The notes under the pieces: generated by a model
Database searches by the model: none
What the model was told of the DNA's origin: nothing
The model's input: the letters and a program-made list of their open reading frames with translations, nothing else
DNA from: a virus
Length of the DNA stretch: 40,033 nt
IMG/VR virus record: IMGVR_UViG_3300032282_005081
Coordinates: 1 to 40,033 of that record
Direction: 5' to 3' (one strand)
Program-made: the position numbers and the translations under genes
In this document: piece by piece, positions 23,744 through 30,014 of the stretch
How positions within the stretch are numbered: position 1 is the stretch's first letter
Layout of the letters: each line of letters starts with the position of its first letter

Positions 23744-24742
23744 TTAGAAACTCGCTCTTGCAATATATTCAAACGCAGCGCCAAGAAAAGCAGCAGCAGG
23801 AATTGTGAGAATCCAAGCTACAACAATCTCTTGTGCTTTTTTCCATTTTACTTTGGGGTCTGCTTGACTTGCGCCAACGCCCAAAATAGAACCAGTAATT
23901 GTATGTGTCGTGCTCACAGGAATTCCTAATGAGGAAGCCACAAACAACATTGTACCACCACCGACCTCTGCTGTCAATCCATTTTTTGGCTCTAGATGAG
24001 TCAATTTAAACCCAAGTGTTTGTACAATTCTCCAACCACCAGCCAGTGTACCAAGACCCATTGCAATAAAGCTAGCATAAATTGCCCAAATAGGAATAGC
24101 CGAACTTGTTGTAAGTACATTACCAGCAATAAGAATTAACCAAATAATACCTGCTGTTTTTTGTGCATCATTAGCGCCATGACCCATAGAATAAAATGCA
24201 CACGAAACAATTTGTCCATATTTAAAATATTTTTGTTGTGTTGGAGTTTCTGTAGGAAATACATTACGCATAATTGTATTGAGACCAGCACCAAGAATAA
24301 AGCCAATACAAGGAGAGGCGACAATAAAAATTAATGTTTTTGAGAGACCTTCCCAAAGAAGAATTGACATACCTGATTTAGCAACAGCAGCACCGACTAA
24401 ACCGCCAATAAGAGCATGACTTGAGCTTGTTGGAAGACCAAAATACCATGTAATAATATTCCATGATATAGCTCCTGACAGAGCACCAAAAAGTACATAA
24501 AGATCAACAGCAGAAGGGTTCACAATTCCTTTACCAATAGTCGCAGCAACAGTAAAGGTAATAAAAAACACCACGATAAAATTACTGGCGGCTGCTAGTG
24601 CGACCGCCTGTTTCGGAGTTAAGGTTTTTGTTGCAACAACAGTAGCAATAGAATTCGCTGCATCATGAAATCCATTTGTGAAATCAAAAATAAGTGCAAG
24701 GATAATCAATCCAATAACAGTAATAATTCCAGTTTCAATCAT
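23744..24742 (-). CDS. pit: PiT-family inorganic phosphate transporter
   Basis: 332 residues with about ten hydrophobic spans. Both PiT/PHO4 signature copies are intact: FTNGFHDAANSIATVV at about 21-36 and SMGHGANDAQKTAG at 185-198. The two paired motifs GLPTSSSHALIGG (102-114) and GIPVSTTHTITGS are also present. These are the features of a working low-affinity metal-phosphate:H+ (or Na+) symporter in the inner membrane. No frameshift or lost signature residue is seen. Phages more often carry pstS or phoH as phosphate genes, so a full permease is notable. It sits mid-operon, 6 nt after a small basic protein gene. Confidence 0.93.
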   Translation of the reverse strand: MIETGIITVIGLIILALIFDFTNGFHDAANSIATVVATKTLTPKQAVALAAASNFIVVFFITFTVAATIGKGIVNPSAVDLYVLFGALSGAISWNIITWYFGLPTSSSHALIGGLVGAAVAKSGMSILLWEGLSKTLIFIVASPCIGFILGAGLNTIMRNVFPTETPTQQKYFKYGQIVSCAFYSMGHGANDAQKTAGIIWLILIAGNVLTTSSAIPIWAIYASFIAMGLGTLAGGWRIVQTLGFKLTHLEPKNGLTAEVGGGTMLFVASSLGIPVSTTHTITGSILGVGASQADPKVKWKKAQEIVVAWILTIPAAAFLGAAFEYIARASF

Positions 24743-24748
24743 AATTTA

Positions 24749-24889
24749 TTATCTCTTTTTTACTTTAAAAGTATTTTTAAAAGTTTGAACTTTTTTCCAA
24801 GAAGAGTTTGCGGTTCGAATACAGAATGTAACTCCAGTTTTTCTTTGGATAAGCTTACCAGCTCCTGCTCTGATTTTCTTTCTGGCCAT
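24749..24889 (-). CDS. Small basic protein of unknown function
   Basis: 46 residues, about one third Lys/Arg (MARKKIRAGAGKLIQRKTGV, then TFCIRTANSSWKKVQTFKN). It could bind nucleic acid, as inferred from charge only. Its ATG overlaps the stop of the gene before it (TAATG), which argues that it is real and coupled. The stop lies 6 nt before the transporter start. Confidence 0.7.
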   Translation of the reverse strand: MARKKIRAGAGKLIQRKTGVTFCIRTANSSWKKVQTFKNTFKVKKR

Positions 24890-25089
24890 TACTGGCTAGA
24901 AAATTTATCTGTAAGCGTTGAACGGAAACACTCAGCAACAAATTCTTTTGTTGAGTCTTGACTACCAAGAATTCCTGAATTTACAAGATCTTTTGATACT
25001 TCACAATCTTTTTGATTGAGTGTTGTCAAAACAGCTTGAGGTACATAGTTATTAGGAGCAACAACTAGCCAAATAATCATATACCACAT
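24889..25089 (-). CDS. Small protein with N-terminal hydrophobic segment, probably exported
   Basis: 66 residues (MWYMIIWLVVAPNNYVPQAV start). The first 11 residues are very hydrophobic, then the chain is polar with two Cys (KDCEVS, AECFRS) that could form a disulphide outside the cytoplasm. GGAAG lies 4 nt before the ATG, just after the SGNH gene stop. Function unknown. Confidence 0.65.
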   Translation of the reverse strand: MWYMIIWLVVAPNNYVPQAVLTTLNQKDCEVSKDLVNSGILGSQDSTKEFVAECFRSTLTDKFSSQ

Positions 25090-25090
25090 A

Positions 25091-25483
25091 TTACTTCCAA
25101 TCTCTTACAATGTTTTTATAACCAGCGGGGTTTGGATGAACCTTATCTGGTCCAACATATGGTTTCACTTCAAGAACATTATCACCAAATGATTTTGCAA
25201 CTTTCTTTGCTGCCTCATTAGCTTTTTGATTATTTGCACTTAGAAGCCAAGTTACTTTACCAGTGATACGCTTACGCATAGTTGTCATATTCTGTTCTGA
25301 ATTGACATTAGCACCATCATTAGAGCCAATACTAATTAACACACGATTAGCCTTGACATCTTTTGTATAATTTTTTGCATAGGTCTGAGAAGAAATATTA
25401 CCAATTGCAATTCTCTGACATTGAGGAATATTTCGGCTTACTCCAACAGCGATACTATCGCCAACAATAGCACATTCTAGCAT
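25091..25483 (-). CDS. SGNH/GDSL-type hydrolase
   Basis: 130 residues. Catalytic blocks of the SGNH family are in order: GDSIAVG with Ser10, IGNIS with Gly28/Asn29, SIGSNDGAN with Asn55, and DKVHPN with Asp113 and His116. The protein is small for the family and has no signal peptide, so it acts in the cytoplasm or is released by lysis. Known SGNH enzymes remove acyl groups from sugars, lipids or peptides. The substrate here is unknown. It abuts the SpoU gene upstream, with no gap. Confidence 0.85.
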   Translation of the reverse strand: MLECAIVGDSIAVGVSRNIPQCQRIAIGNISSQTYAKNYTKDVKANRVLISIGSNDGANVNSEQNMTTMRKRITGKVTWLLSANNQKANEAAKKVAKSFGDNVLEVKPYVGPDKVHPNPAGYKNIVRDWK

Positions 25484-26044
25484 TTATTTTTTTCCTTTTT
25501 TTGAGATAAGTTTGGATGCAACCTTTTCAATTGAAATTGAAGCAGCAGAAGAAACATTAAGAGAGCGCATAACTCCATATTGAGGAATTGAATAAACAAC
25601 AGCGTCTTTTAGATATTCGGATGGAACACCATTTGATTCATTGCCAAAAATGAGACAGGGCTTCTTACCTCTATAGGGAAGAACGCTGATTTCATCAATT
25701 GGATAACCACCTTGTTCAATAAACACAGAATAATATCCTTGATTCCAGAGATACTCATCCAGTTCTTGTGGATTTGGTGTTCTATCAAGAAAATCAATAG
25801 GAATATAGTTCTGTGATCCAACGCATGAACGACGATCAAATCTATGTTCACCAATAACAAAAAACTTTTCGGCAGAGAAACAACAAGCAGTTCTTAGAAT
25901 AACACCGGTATTGAGAGAACCTTTAACATTAAAACAAGCAACAGAGAAAGGTAGTGCTGTGTTTTTATATAGTGTAACAAGATCAGAGAAATTCCATGTC
26001 TTGTATTCATCAATAACATTAAAAGATTCACATGTTTCCGACAT
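25484..26044 (-). CDS. SpoU/TrmH-family RNA 2'-O-methyltransferase
   Basis: 186 residues. All three SPOUT class SpoU motifs can be read: motif 1 NTGVILRTA (45-53), motif 2 CLIFGNESNGVP (130-141) with the Asn and Glu, and motif 3 YSIPQYGVMRSLNVSSAASI (151-170). These form the knotted S-adenosylmethionine site. Members methylate a ribose in tRNA or rRNA. The target here is unknown. It has a normal length for the stand-alone catalytic domain. It is in one operon with deaminase, SGNH and PiT genes, and the phage also carries tRNAs and RNA-repair genes. Confidence 0.92.
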   Translation of the reverse strand: MSETCESFNVIDEYKTWNFSDLVTLYKNTALPFSVACFNVKGSLNTGVILRTACCFSAEKFFVIGEHRFDRRSCVGSQNYIPIDFLDRTPNPQELDEYLWNQGYYSVFIEQGGYPIDEISVLPYRGKKPCLIFGNESNGVPSEYLKDAVVYSIPQYGVMRSLNVSSAASISIEKVASKLISKKGKK

Positions 26045-26046
26045 TA

Positions 26047-26286
26047 TTAATAATCCAATTCGTAGTATGCATCAACAACCGTACGTAGACTAGTCTCGAG
26101 ATTTTGATAAATCTCTTTATCCATAATCCCACAAAGAACCATATGATATTCAGCTTCGATTAGTTCTTCTTTACACATAGTAATATATTCACTTCTGTTT
26201 TCTGGTTCAATAATCATATTAGGTGATTTTAGTTCTTTCAACAATCTATTGTGTTGAAAATTGACTTCAACGACATTATCGTTCAT
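26047..26286 (-). CDS. Small acidic helical protein of unknown function
   Basis: 79 residues from the ATG at 26286, which has GGAG 8 nt upstream. The upstream in-frame GTG has no ribosome site. Sequence features: FQHNRLLKELKSPNMII, then YITMCKEELIEAEYHMVLCG and TSLRTVVDAYYELDY. It looks mostly alpha-helical. No family recognised. It lies 2 nt before the SpoU start. Confidence 0.65.
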   Translation of the reverse strand: MNDNVVEVNFQHNRLLKELKSPNMIIEPENRSEYITMCKEELIEAEYHMVLCGIMDKEIYQNLETSLRTVVDAYYELDY

Positions 26287-26330
26287 ATTTATCACTCCAC
26301 AATATCAAAATGACCATAGCGATCAAATCG

Positions 26331-26492
26331 CTATTCTTCTGTCAAAGTCATATGAGGTTTTAGATCAAGGAACAAATTTCTGAGATGTTTCTCCATTTGT
26401 TCAATTCGATCTGCGACTTCATTAAGTTTTTGTTCTGAATGTTTGTATGACATTTTTCTTAGAAAATCACATTCGCGATTAATATAACTCAT
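26331..26492 (-). CDS. Small helical protein of unknown function
   Basis: 53 residues (MSYINRECDFLRKMSYKHSE, then QKLNEVADRIEQMEKHLRNL). The second half has a heptad pattern that could form a short coiled coil. GGAGGAATA precedes the ATG, a very strong site, and the start is 8 nt after the deaminase stop. A small AGCGAT/ATCGCT hairpin follows its stop. Confidence 0.7.
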   Translation of the reverse strand: MSYINRECDFLRKMSYKHSEQKLNEVADRIEQMEKHLRNLFLDLKPHMTLTEE

Positions 26493-26500
26493 TATTCCTC

Positions 26501-26914
26501 CTAGAGTGTATCGTATCCACCATCATCACAAGAAAATACACATTTACGAATATCAAAGGTTGCAATCGCCCTCATACATCCAACACATGGCCTAGACAGC
26601 CCAAAGATAAAGTTTCTATTCTCCATATCATATTTGGCTCTGCAGATATAAAGCGTACACTTGCTGAGATCGTCTTTATCAAGATGCTTCAAAGCGTTCT
26701 TGATAGCATCGGTTTCTGCATGAAGAAAGATAGACTTGGAATTTTTACTGAATCGATTCTGAAATGGATGAGATTTCATCTGATTGGTACCAAATGAAAT
26801 GATCTCATTCCTATAGACAACGGCTGCAGCAATTCTCGCACTTGCAATAGGAGCAACGTCCTGTGCAAGCTTGAAGAGAATTCCAAGATACTTCTGATGT
26901 TTCACATTATTCAT
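26501..26914 (-). CDS. Zinc-dependent cytidine/deoxycytidylate deaminase-like protein
   Basis: 137 residues with the cytidine/dCMP deaminase site: H65-A-E67 (FLHAETDAI) and P109-C-x-x-C113 (RPCVGCMRAI). His, Cys and Cys bind zinc and Glu is the proton shuttle. A dCMP deaminase would feed dUMP for thymidylate synthesis, as T4 cd does. A base or RNA-editing deaminase cannot be excluded, because the extra dCMP-deaminase zinc site is not obvious. The start codon falls at the predicted transcription start, so the message is probably leaderless. It is the first gene of a ten-gene operon. Confidence 0.85.
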   Translation of the reverse strand: MNNVKHQKYLGILFKLAQDVAPIASARIAAAVVYRNEIISFGTNQMKSHPFQNRFSKNSKSIFLHAETDAIKNALKHLDKDDLSKCTLYICRAKYDMENRNFIFGLSRPCVGCMRAIATFDIRKCVFSCDDGGYDTL

Positions 26915-26920
26915 AGTATA

Positions 26921-26949
26921 ATTATACTACTACTTCATAGAGAAGTAAA
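26921..26949 (-). promoter_or_regulatory. Early promoter for the deaminase-PiT operon; leaderless start
   Basis: TTTACT - 17 nt - TATAAT, then only TATACT before the ATG. With the usual 6-nt gap between -10 and +1, transcription begins at the A of the start codon. No Shine-Dalgarno can fit. Confidence 0.75.
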
Positions 26950-26960
26950 GGGTTTTGTTG

Positions 26961-27509
26961 TTATGATCCAAAAAGCCAAATGCCCTGAGACATTAGAATA
27001 AGACCAACACCGAATACGCCAAACGATGACCAGAACAGAGCCATAGACACTGATAGTATAGAGGCAGAGAGTAGAACGATACTGAGCTGGAATGCTGTTG
27101 ATGCATAGCTGATCCATGGACTACGTTGTTTGGCAATATCTCTCTCGTGTTCCAGTTTCTTCGCTGCTGCAAACAGTTCTTTCTTACCTTCGCCAGTTTC
27201 TGGTTCTGACTCATATCTCGCAATGAGAGCAGCATGCTTGATCGGATCATCTACCTGATAAATGGTTTGTTTGATGCTCTTGGCCTGATAGAAGTTCCAG
27301 ATATCGTTTGCTTTGATCGTGTTGTTCAATACTGTACTGGATAATGAACCGGCAATGTATGTGTTAAATGCAAGGAATGCAGCAAAGACATTAATGACAA
27401 GACCTGCCTTGTCTTTGATCTTAGCTTCTCGTTCACTCCTAGAACCAGTCGGTGTTCCTTTTGGTTGCTTGTATATTAACTTTAGAATATTGTCTATTAA
27501 CGATCCCAT
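26961..27509 (-). CDS. DUF4337-like membrane protein
   Basis: 182 residues. The centre NDIWNFYQAKSIKQTIYQ is the hallmark of DUF4337 proteins. The order is a polar N-terminus, a hydrophobic segment (AGLVINVFAAFLAFNTYIAG, about 35-54), the signature, a charged helix (GKKELFAAAKKLEHERDIAK), then two hydrophobic spans (STAFQLSIVLLSASILSVSM and FGVFGVGLILMSQGIWLFGS). Function is unknown. A TATAAATA box lies about 55 nt upstream, so it may be expressed late. AGGAG precedes the ATG. Confidence 0.75.
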   Translation of the reverse strand: MGSLIDNILKLIYKQPKGTPTGSRSEREAKIKDKAGLVINVFAAFLAFNTYIAGSLSSTVLNNTIKANDIWNFYQAKSIKQTIYQVDDPIKHAALIARYESEPETGEGKKELFAAAKKLEHERDIAKQRSPWISYASTAFQLSIVLLSASILSVSMALFWSSFGVFGVGLILMSQGIWLFGS

Positions 27510-27565
27510 ATTGGTCTGCTCCTATAGAATACATGACCAATAAATCCAATCTCACAAAATAAAAA

Positions 27566-27751
27566 TTATTTATATTCCTTTACCCATATATGTTCTTGTA
27601 GAAGAAAGTCGTATATGTAGATGGTGTCGTATGTATCATAATCGCTCAGAGCAGATATCTTTGCATCGTTGATGGAATTGGTGCAATCTACCATATCAAA
27701 CATACCACCTTTTGGAGAATCTCTGTTGTATGAGAAAATACCATAGCGCAT
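27566..27751 (-). CDS. Small protein of unknown function
   Basis: 61 residues from the ATG at 27751, which has AGGAAAAAAC upstream. Sequence MRYGIFSYNRDSPKGGMFDM, then VDCTNSINDAKISALSDYDT and YIYDFLLQEHIWVKEYK. It looks like a small mixed alpha-beta protein. Longer versions run back through a homopolymer and repeat region and are unlikely. No family recognised. Confidence 0.6.
   Translation of the reverse strand: MRYGIFSYNRDSPKGGMFDMVDCTNSINDAKISALSDYDTYDTIYIYDFLLQEHIWVKEYK
27567..27574 (-). promoter_or_regulatory. T4-type late promoter box (TATAAATA)
   Basis: An exact TATAAATA on the minus strand at the 3' end of the 61-residue gene, 58 nt before the DUF4337 start. It is an isolated late box inside an otherwise early region. 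Confidence 0.6.
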
Positions 27752-27850
27752 TGTTTTTTCCTGGATGAACCTTTGGAGGCTTTTTTGCGTGCGAAAAAAT
27801 TTTTGAAACACGTTTTTTGAAAACACGTTTAGAATAAGGGGGGGGGGTTC

Positions 27851-27895
27851 TTCGCACTTTTTCGCACTTTTTCGCACTTTTTCGCACTTTTTCGC
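27851..27895. repeat. Tandem 10-bp repeat TTCGCACTTT
   Basis: Four perfect TTCGCACTTT copies and a partial fifth. A run of ten or more Gs lies just before it and CCCCCC-rich tracts follow, so the whole 27.78-28.01 kb stretch is low-complexity and non-coding. Confidence 0.9.
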
Positions 27896-27966
27896 GCGTT
27901 TTTGGTGGGGAATATATAACGCCCCCCACCTCCCCTAGCCGAAAAGTTTCGTAAAAAACAATACCC

Positions 27967-27994
27967 CCCCCCTTCAAAAAATTGCGAAGGGGGG
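27967..27994. terminator. Strong G/C hairpin, possible terminator
   Basis: CCCCCCTTC pairs with GAAGGGGGG over 9 bp with a 10-nt A/T-rich loop. On the plus strand CGAAAAAC follows. On the minus strand there is no clean U-run after it. It marks the left end of the high-GC island. Confidence 0.5.
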
Positions 27995-28012
27995 CGAAAA
28001 ACATAATTTCTT

Positions 28013-28267
28013 CTAAAACCAAGCAGCCCTTTCGACGACCTCAGCCTGACCGCCGTCCACGATCTTAAAGGTTTGCCACGCCGCAGCGAACCCCTGCTCT
28101 TCCTTTAGCTGCGCCTCAGCAGCCCCCAAATCGTCGAAGGACCACACCAGCGTCCAGAGGGTGTCAGGGTCGATCCCGTTGATCCGATAGGATGCCTTGT
28201 GCTCCGGAGGCAGCTCCTCGTGCTTCACGATCCGGTAGCGAGAGATCCGTTCCTTGTAGGTGTCCAT
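28013..28267 (-). CDS. Small phage protein of unknown function
   Basis: 84 residues from the ATG at 28267, which has GGAGGGCTGAGAGC upstream. It includes SYRINGIDPDTLWTLVWSFD and a LGAAEAQLKEE helix followed by FKIVDGGQAEVVERAAWF. The ikDgG...ER.aWF ending recurs in other phages, but no function is known. It directly follows a 77-residue gene in the same unit. Codons are GC-rich, unlike the genes to its left. Confidence 0.65.
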   Translation of the reverse strand: MDTYKERISRYRIVKHEELPPEHKASYRINGIDPDTLWTLVWSFDDLGAAEAQLKEEQGFAAAWQTFKIVDGGQAEVVERAAWF

Positions 28268-28271
28268 GCTC

Positions 28272-28505
28272 TCAGCCCTCCACCGAGTTGAGACGAGCCA
28301 GGCAGTCGTCACGGAAGCGAGTCAGGGAGTCGATGGCGTCCTGCATGCTACCCTTCTGACCGCACCGCTTGTCGACCGCGAACTTCAGGGCGACCTCGAG
28401 ACAGCCGATGTAGGCTTCCATGGTGTACTTCGTCTTGCGCGTCAGGATCAGGTTGAAGATCTCGTCCTGCAGTTCCTTGATGACGTCGAGCTTGGTGATG
28501 ATCAT
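28272..28505 (-). CDS. Small phage protein of unknown function
   Basis: 77 residues (MIITKLDVIKELQDEIFNLI then YTMEAYIGCLEVALKFAVDK and GSMQDAIDSLTRFRDDCLAR). It is mostly helical and has two Cys that are not in a metal motif. The ATG follows AGAGGTT. It is the first gene behind the promoter at 28534-28562. No family recognised. Confidence 0.65.
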   Translation of the reverse strand: MIITKLDVIKELQDEIFNLILTRKTKYTMEAYIGCLEVALKFAVDKRCGQKGSMQDAIDSLTRFRDDCLARLNSVEG

Positions 28506-28533
28506 TGGAAGAACCTCTTTTTTCTACTCAGGC

Positions 28534-28562
28534 ATTGTACCGTAGTCAGCGAGGAAAGTCAA
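28534..28562 (-). promoter_or_regulatory. Early sigma-70-like promoter
   Basis: TTGACT - 17 nt - TACAAT, 29 nt before the 77-residue gene. Confidence 0.8.
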
Positions 28563-28571
28563 GGATTTTTT

Positions 28572-28787
28572 TCACCTGCGGCGGTACCGGTAGGCGACCT
28601 CGGCAATCGCCGCCTCTTCGGCGAGGCGATTGTTCTCAGCCGGGCTGTAGTCGCCGAACTGAGCCAGCTTCTTGAGGGTGGAGAAGAAAGCCATCTCCGC
28701 GACCTTCGCGGCGGCGAGACGATTCTCGGGGCGGATCGTCATGATGAACTTGACCATGGAAGCGGGAGCGGCGGGGAGCTGGGCCAT
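28572..28787 (-). CDS. Small phage protein of unknown function
   Basis: 71 residues (MAQLPAAPASMVKFIMTIRP then ENRLAAAKVAEMAFFSTLKK and NNRLAEEAAIAEVAYRYRRR). A short hydrophobic start is followed by two Ala-rich helices and an Arg-rich tail. The ATG lies at the end of a 31-nt leader that is repeated word for word in front of another gene at 30731. No family recognised. Confidence 0.65.
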   Translation of the reverse strand: MAQLPAAPASMVKFIMTIRPENRLAAAKVAEMAFFSTLKKLAQFGDYSPAENNRLAEEAAIAEVAYRYRRR

Positions 28788-28815
28788 TTCAGAGTCCTCA
28801 TCGTTTCAGTAAGAG
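28785..28815 (-). repeat. 31-bp leader repeat, copy 1
   Basis: Identical to 30729-30759. It spans from the ATG through the ribosome site (GAGGAC) to just before the -10 box, so both genes share the same 5' untranslated region and start context. It ends CTCTGAAATG. Confidence 0.9.
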
Positions 28816-28816
28816 T

Positions 28817-28845
28817 AGTCTACCGCGATTCGACCCAGAAGTCAA
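28817..28845 (-). promoter_or_regulatory. Early sigma-70-like promoter
   Basis: TTGACT - 17 nt - TAGACT. The -35 box shares its TGA with the stop codon of the 64-residue gene upstream. Confidence 0.8.
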
Positions 28846-29036
28846 GGACGAAGTTGACTGCCAATGAAAATAATTACAACTGCTGCAGCTAGGGAGGCAT
28901 AGCCTGGTCCAGTCATTCCGACACCGATCATACCAGCGCCAGACCAGACCAGAGCTCCTGCCGACAGAGCCATTGAGACCATAGACAGTGCAACAGCTCG
29001 TCGGCAGCGACGGAAAGCGAGAGAAGGATGGAGCAT
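28842..29036 (-). CDS. Small membrane protein
   Basis: 64 residues. An Arg-rich start (FRRCRRAV) is followed by two hydrophobic segments: ALSMVSMALSAGALVWSGAG and GYASLAAAVVIIFIGSQLRP, with GMIGVGMTG between them. It has a GC-rich codon style. The ribosome site before the ATG is weak. Its stop codon lies in the -35 box of the next promoter. Upstream is a block of GGCC repeats at the end of the previous gene. Confidence 0.55.
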   Translation of the reverse strand: MLHPSLAFRRCRRAVALSMVSMALSAGALVWSGAGMIGVGMTGPGYASLAAAVVIIFIGSQLRP

Positions 29037-29052
29037 GATAGGTGATCCCGGC

Positions 29053-29379
29053 CTAGGCCGGCCGGCCGGCCGGGAACACGCCCGGCCCGCGACCGAAGAA
29101 GTCGCGGTACTCGCTGTCGCTCATCAGCTCTTCGCAGTAGGCAAACAGATCGCCTTCTTGAGTCAGATACCAGCGATTCTCACCACGCTTGTACACTGCG
29201 CGACCCATGACGCTATCCCAGGCGTCCCAGTACCACTCGGCGTCCGGACCCTCGCGGAGGATAGCGATATCGTCGTCGTCGGCCTCAAATCCCCACAGAG
29301 TCACGTCAAAATTCTCAACGAAATTCTGGGGGATGTACACGCCACGGGAGTCGGACAGGAGGATTTCGATGCCAGACAT
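29053..29379 (-). CDS. Conserved phage protein of unknown function
   Basis: 108 residues from the ATG at 29379, which has AAGGAACTCCTT upstream. It contains IEILLSDSRGVYIPQNFVEN, then EWYWDAWDSVMGRAVYK with WYLTQEGDLFAYCEELMSDS. The DAWD.V...A......W.L.Q.GDL.A pattern recurs in small phage proteins, but no activity is known. The last ten codons run through a GGCC repeat. It is the first gene behind a strong promoter. Confidence 0.7.
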   Translation of the reverse strand: MSGIEILLSDSRGVYIPQNFVENFDVTLWGFEADDDDIAILREGPDAEWYWDAWDSVMGRAVYKRGENRWYLTQEGDLFAYCEELMSDSEYRDFFGRGPGVFPAGRPA

Positions 29380-29406
29380 AAGGAGTTCCTTTGTTTTAAC
29401 AAGAAC

Positions 29407-29435
29407 AGTATAGCGCAGTCGGAGAGAGGAGTCAA
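29407..29435 (-). promoter_or_regulatory. Early sigma-70-like promoter
   Basis: TTGACT - 17 nt - TATACT, 28 nt before the 108-residue gene. Confidence 0.85.
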
Positions 29436-29475
29436 GCACTTTTTTGTGACGTCGAAAGAAAAAAGCGCACAGTCA

Positions 29476-29499
29476 GAGCGCCTATGGCCATAGGCGCTC
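29476..29499. terminator. Perfect 24-nt palindrome, probable terminator
   Basis: GAGCGCCTATGG and its exact reverse complement form a 24-nt perfect palindrome, 2 nt after the stop of the minus-strand 65-residue gene. A T-run (TTTTTT) follows on the minus strand after another 11 nt. A near-copy of it lies inside a coding region at 31282-31304. Confidence 0.6.
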
Positions 29500-29501
29500 C
29501 T

Positions 29502-29699
29502 TCAACGCTTACTAATACACGTGCCGTTGGTGCCGTTGTTGTATGTTGGCACCCAGCTGCCTCCGTTGTCGATACACTGCTTGAGTGTTTCGTAATACTG
29601 CTTGTTGTTTTCGCTTACAACATATGTGCAACCTGCAACTGTGCTGCCAACCATTATAACCATCGACAGCGCCGCAACAATTACTTGTGTAGTATTCAT
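29502..29699 (-). CDS. Small exported or membrane-anchored protein
   Basis: 65 residues from the ATG at 29699, which has GGAGGAGTGAC upstream. The N-terminus MNTTQVIVAALSMVIMVGST then VAGC fits a signal peptide, and the AGC could be a lipobox. Two further Cys follow (LKQCIDNGGSW, GTCISKR). It is the last gene of the unit that starts at 30731. Confidence 0.65.
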   Translation of the reverse strand: MNTTQVIVAALSMVIMVGSTVAGCTYVVSENNKQYYETLKQCIDNGGSWVPTYNNGTNGTCISKR

Positions 29700-29700
29700 G

Positions 29701-30012
29701 TCACTCCTCCACCACGATCCATTCATAGTCATAAGGCTCCATCACCGTCTCAGCGCCGTCATACTCGTCGATGCGGTACCGCTTGCCGGCAAGCTCCTTG
29801 ACGCGCAGGTCAGCAAACCTACCGCTAGCCTCTCCGCCCAACTTCTCCACCACAGCCACCAAGTCGGGATCGTGTCGCGGTAACTCACCATAACGGTAGT
29901 CGTCCGGATCAAATTCGATGCCCATGGCTTCCTTGAGAGCACTAAGCTCTGCAAGGGCTTTGGCAGACAGACCGAAACCACCGAAGCACGAATTGTACAC
30001 TACCTTAACCAT
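29701..30012 (-). CDS. Conserved phage/bacterial protein (YNxCFGGFGLS type)
   Basis: 103 residues from the ATG at 30012, which has AGGAAGG upstream. The start MVKVVYNSCFGGFGLSAKAL, then RHDPDLVAVVEKLGGEASGR and YRIDEYDGAETVMEP, is a known conserved family in phages and bacteria with unknown function. Both the N-terminal Cys-Phe-Gly-Gly-Phe and the IDEYDG.E motif are intact. Overlaps are minimal. Codons are GC-rich. Confidence 0.75.
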   Translation of the reverse strand: MVKVVYNSCFGGFGLSAKALAELSALKEAMGIEFDPDDYRYGELPRHDPDLVAVVEKLGGEASGRFADLRVKELAGKRYRIDEYDGAETVMEPYDYEWIVVEE

Positions 30013-30014
30013 CT

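Noticed and set aside
27696-28022. 108-codon frame across the homopolymer region
   Set aside because: Basic low-complexity product from repeats and G/C runs, with no ribosome site.
28260-28892. 210-codon open frame on the plus strand
   Set aside because: High GC makes long antisense frames; it covers three well-supported minus-strand genes, promoters and ribosome sites.
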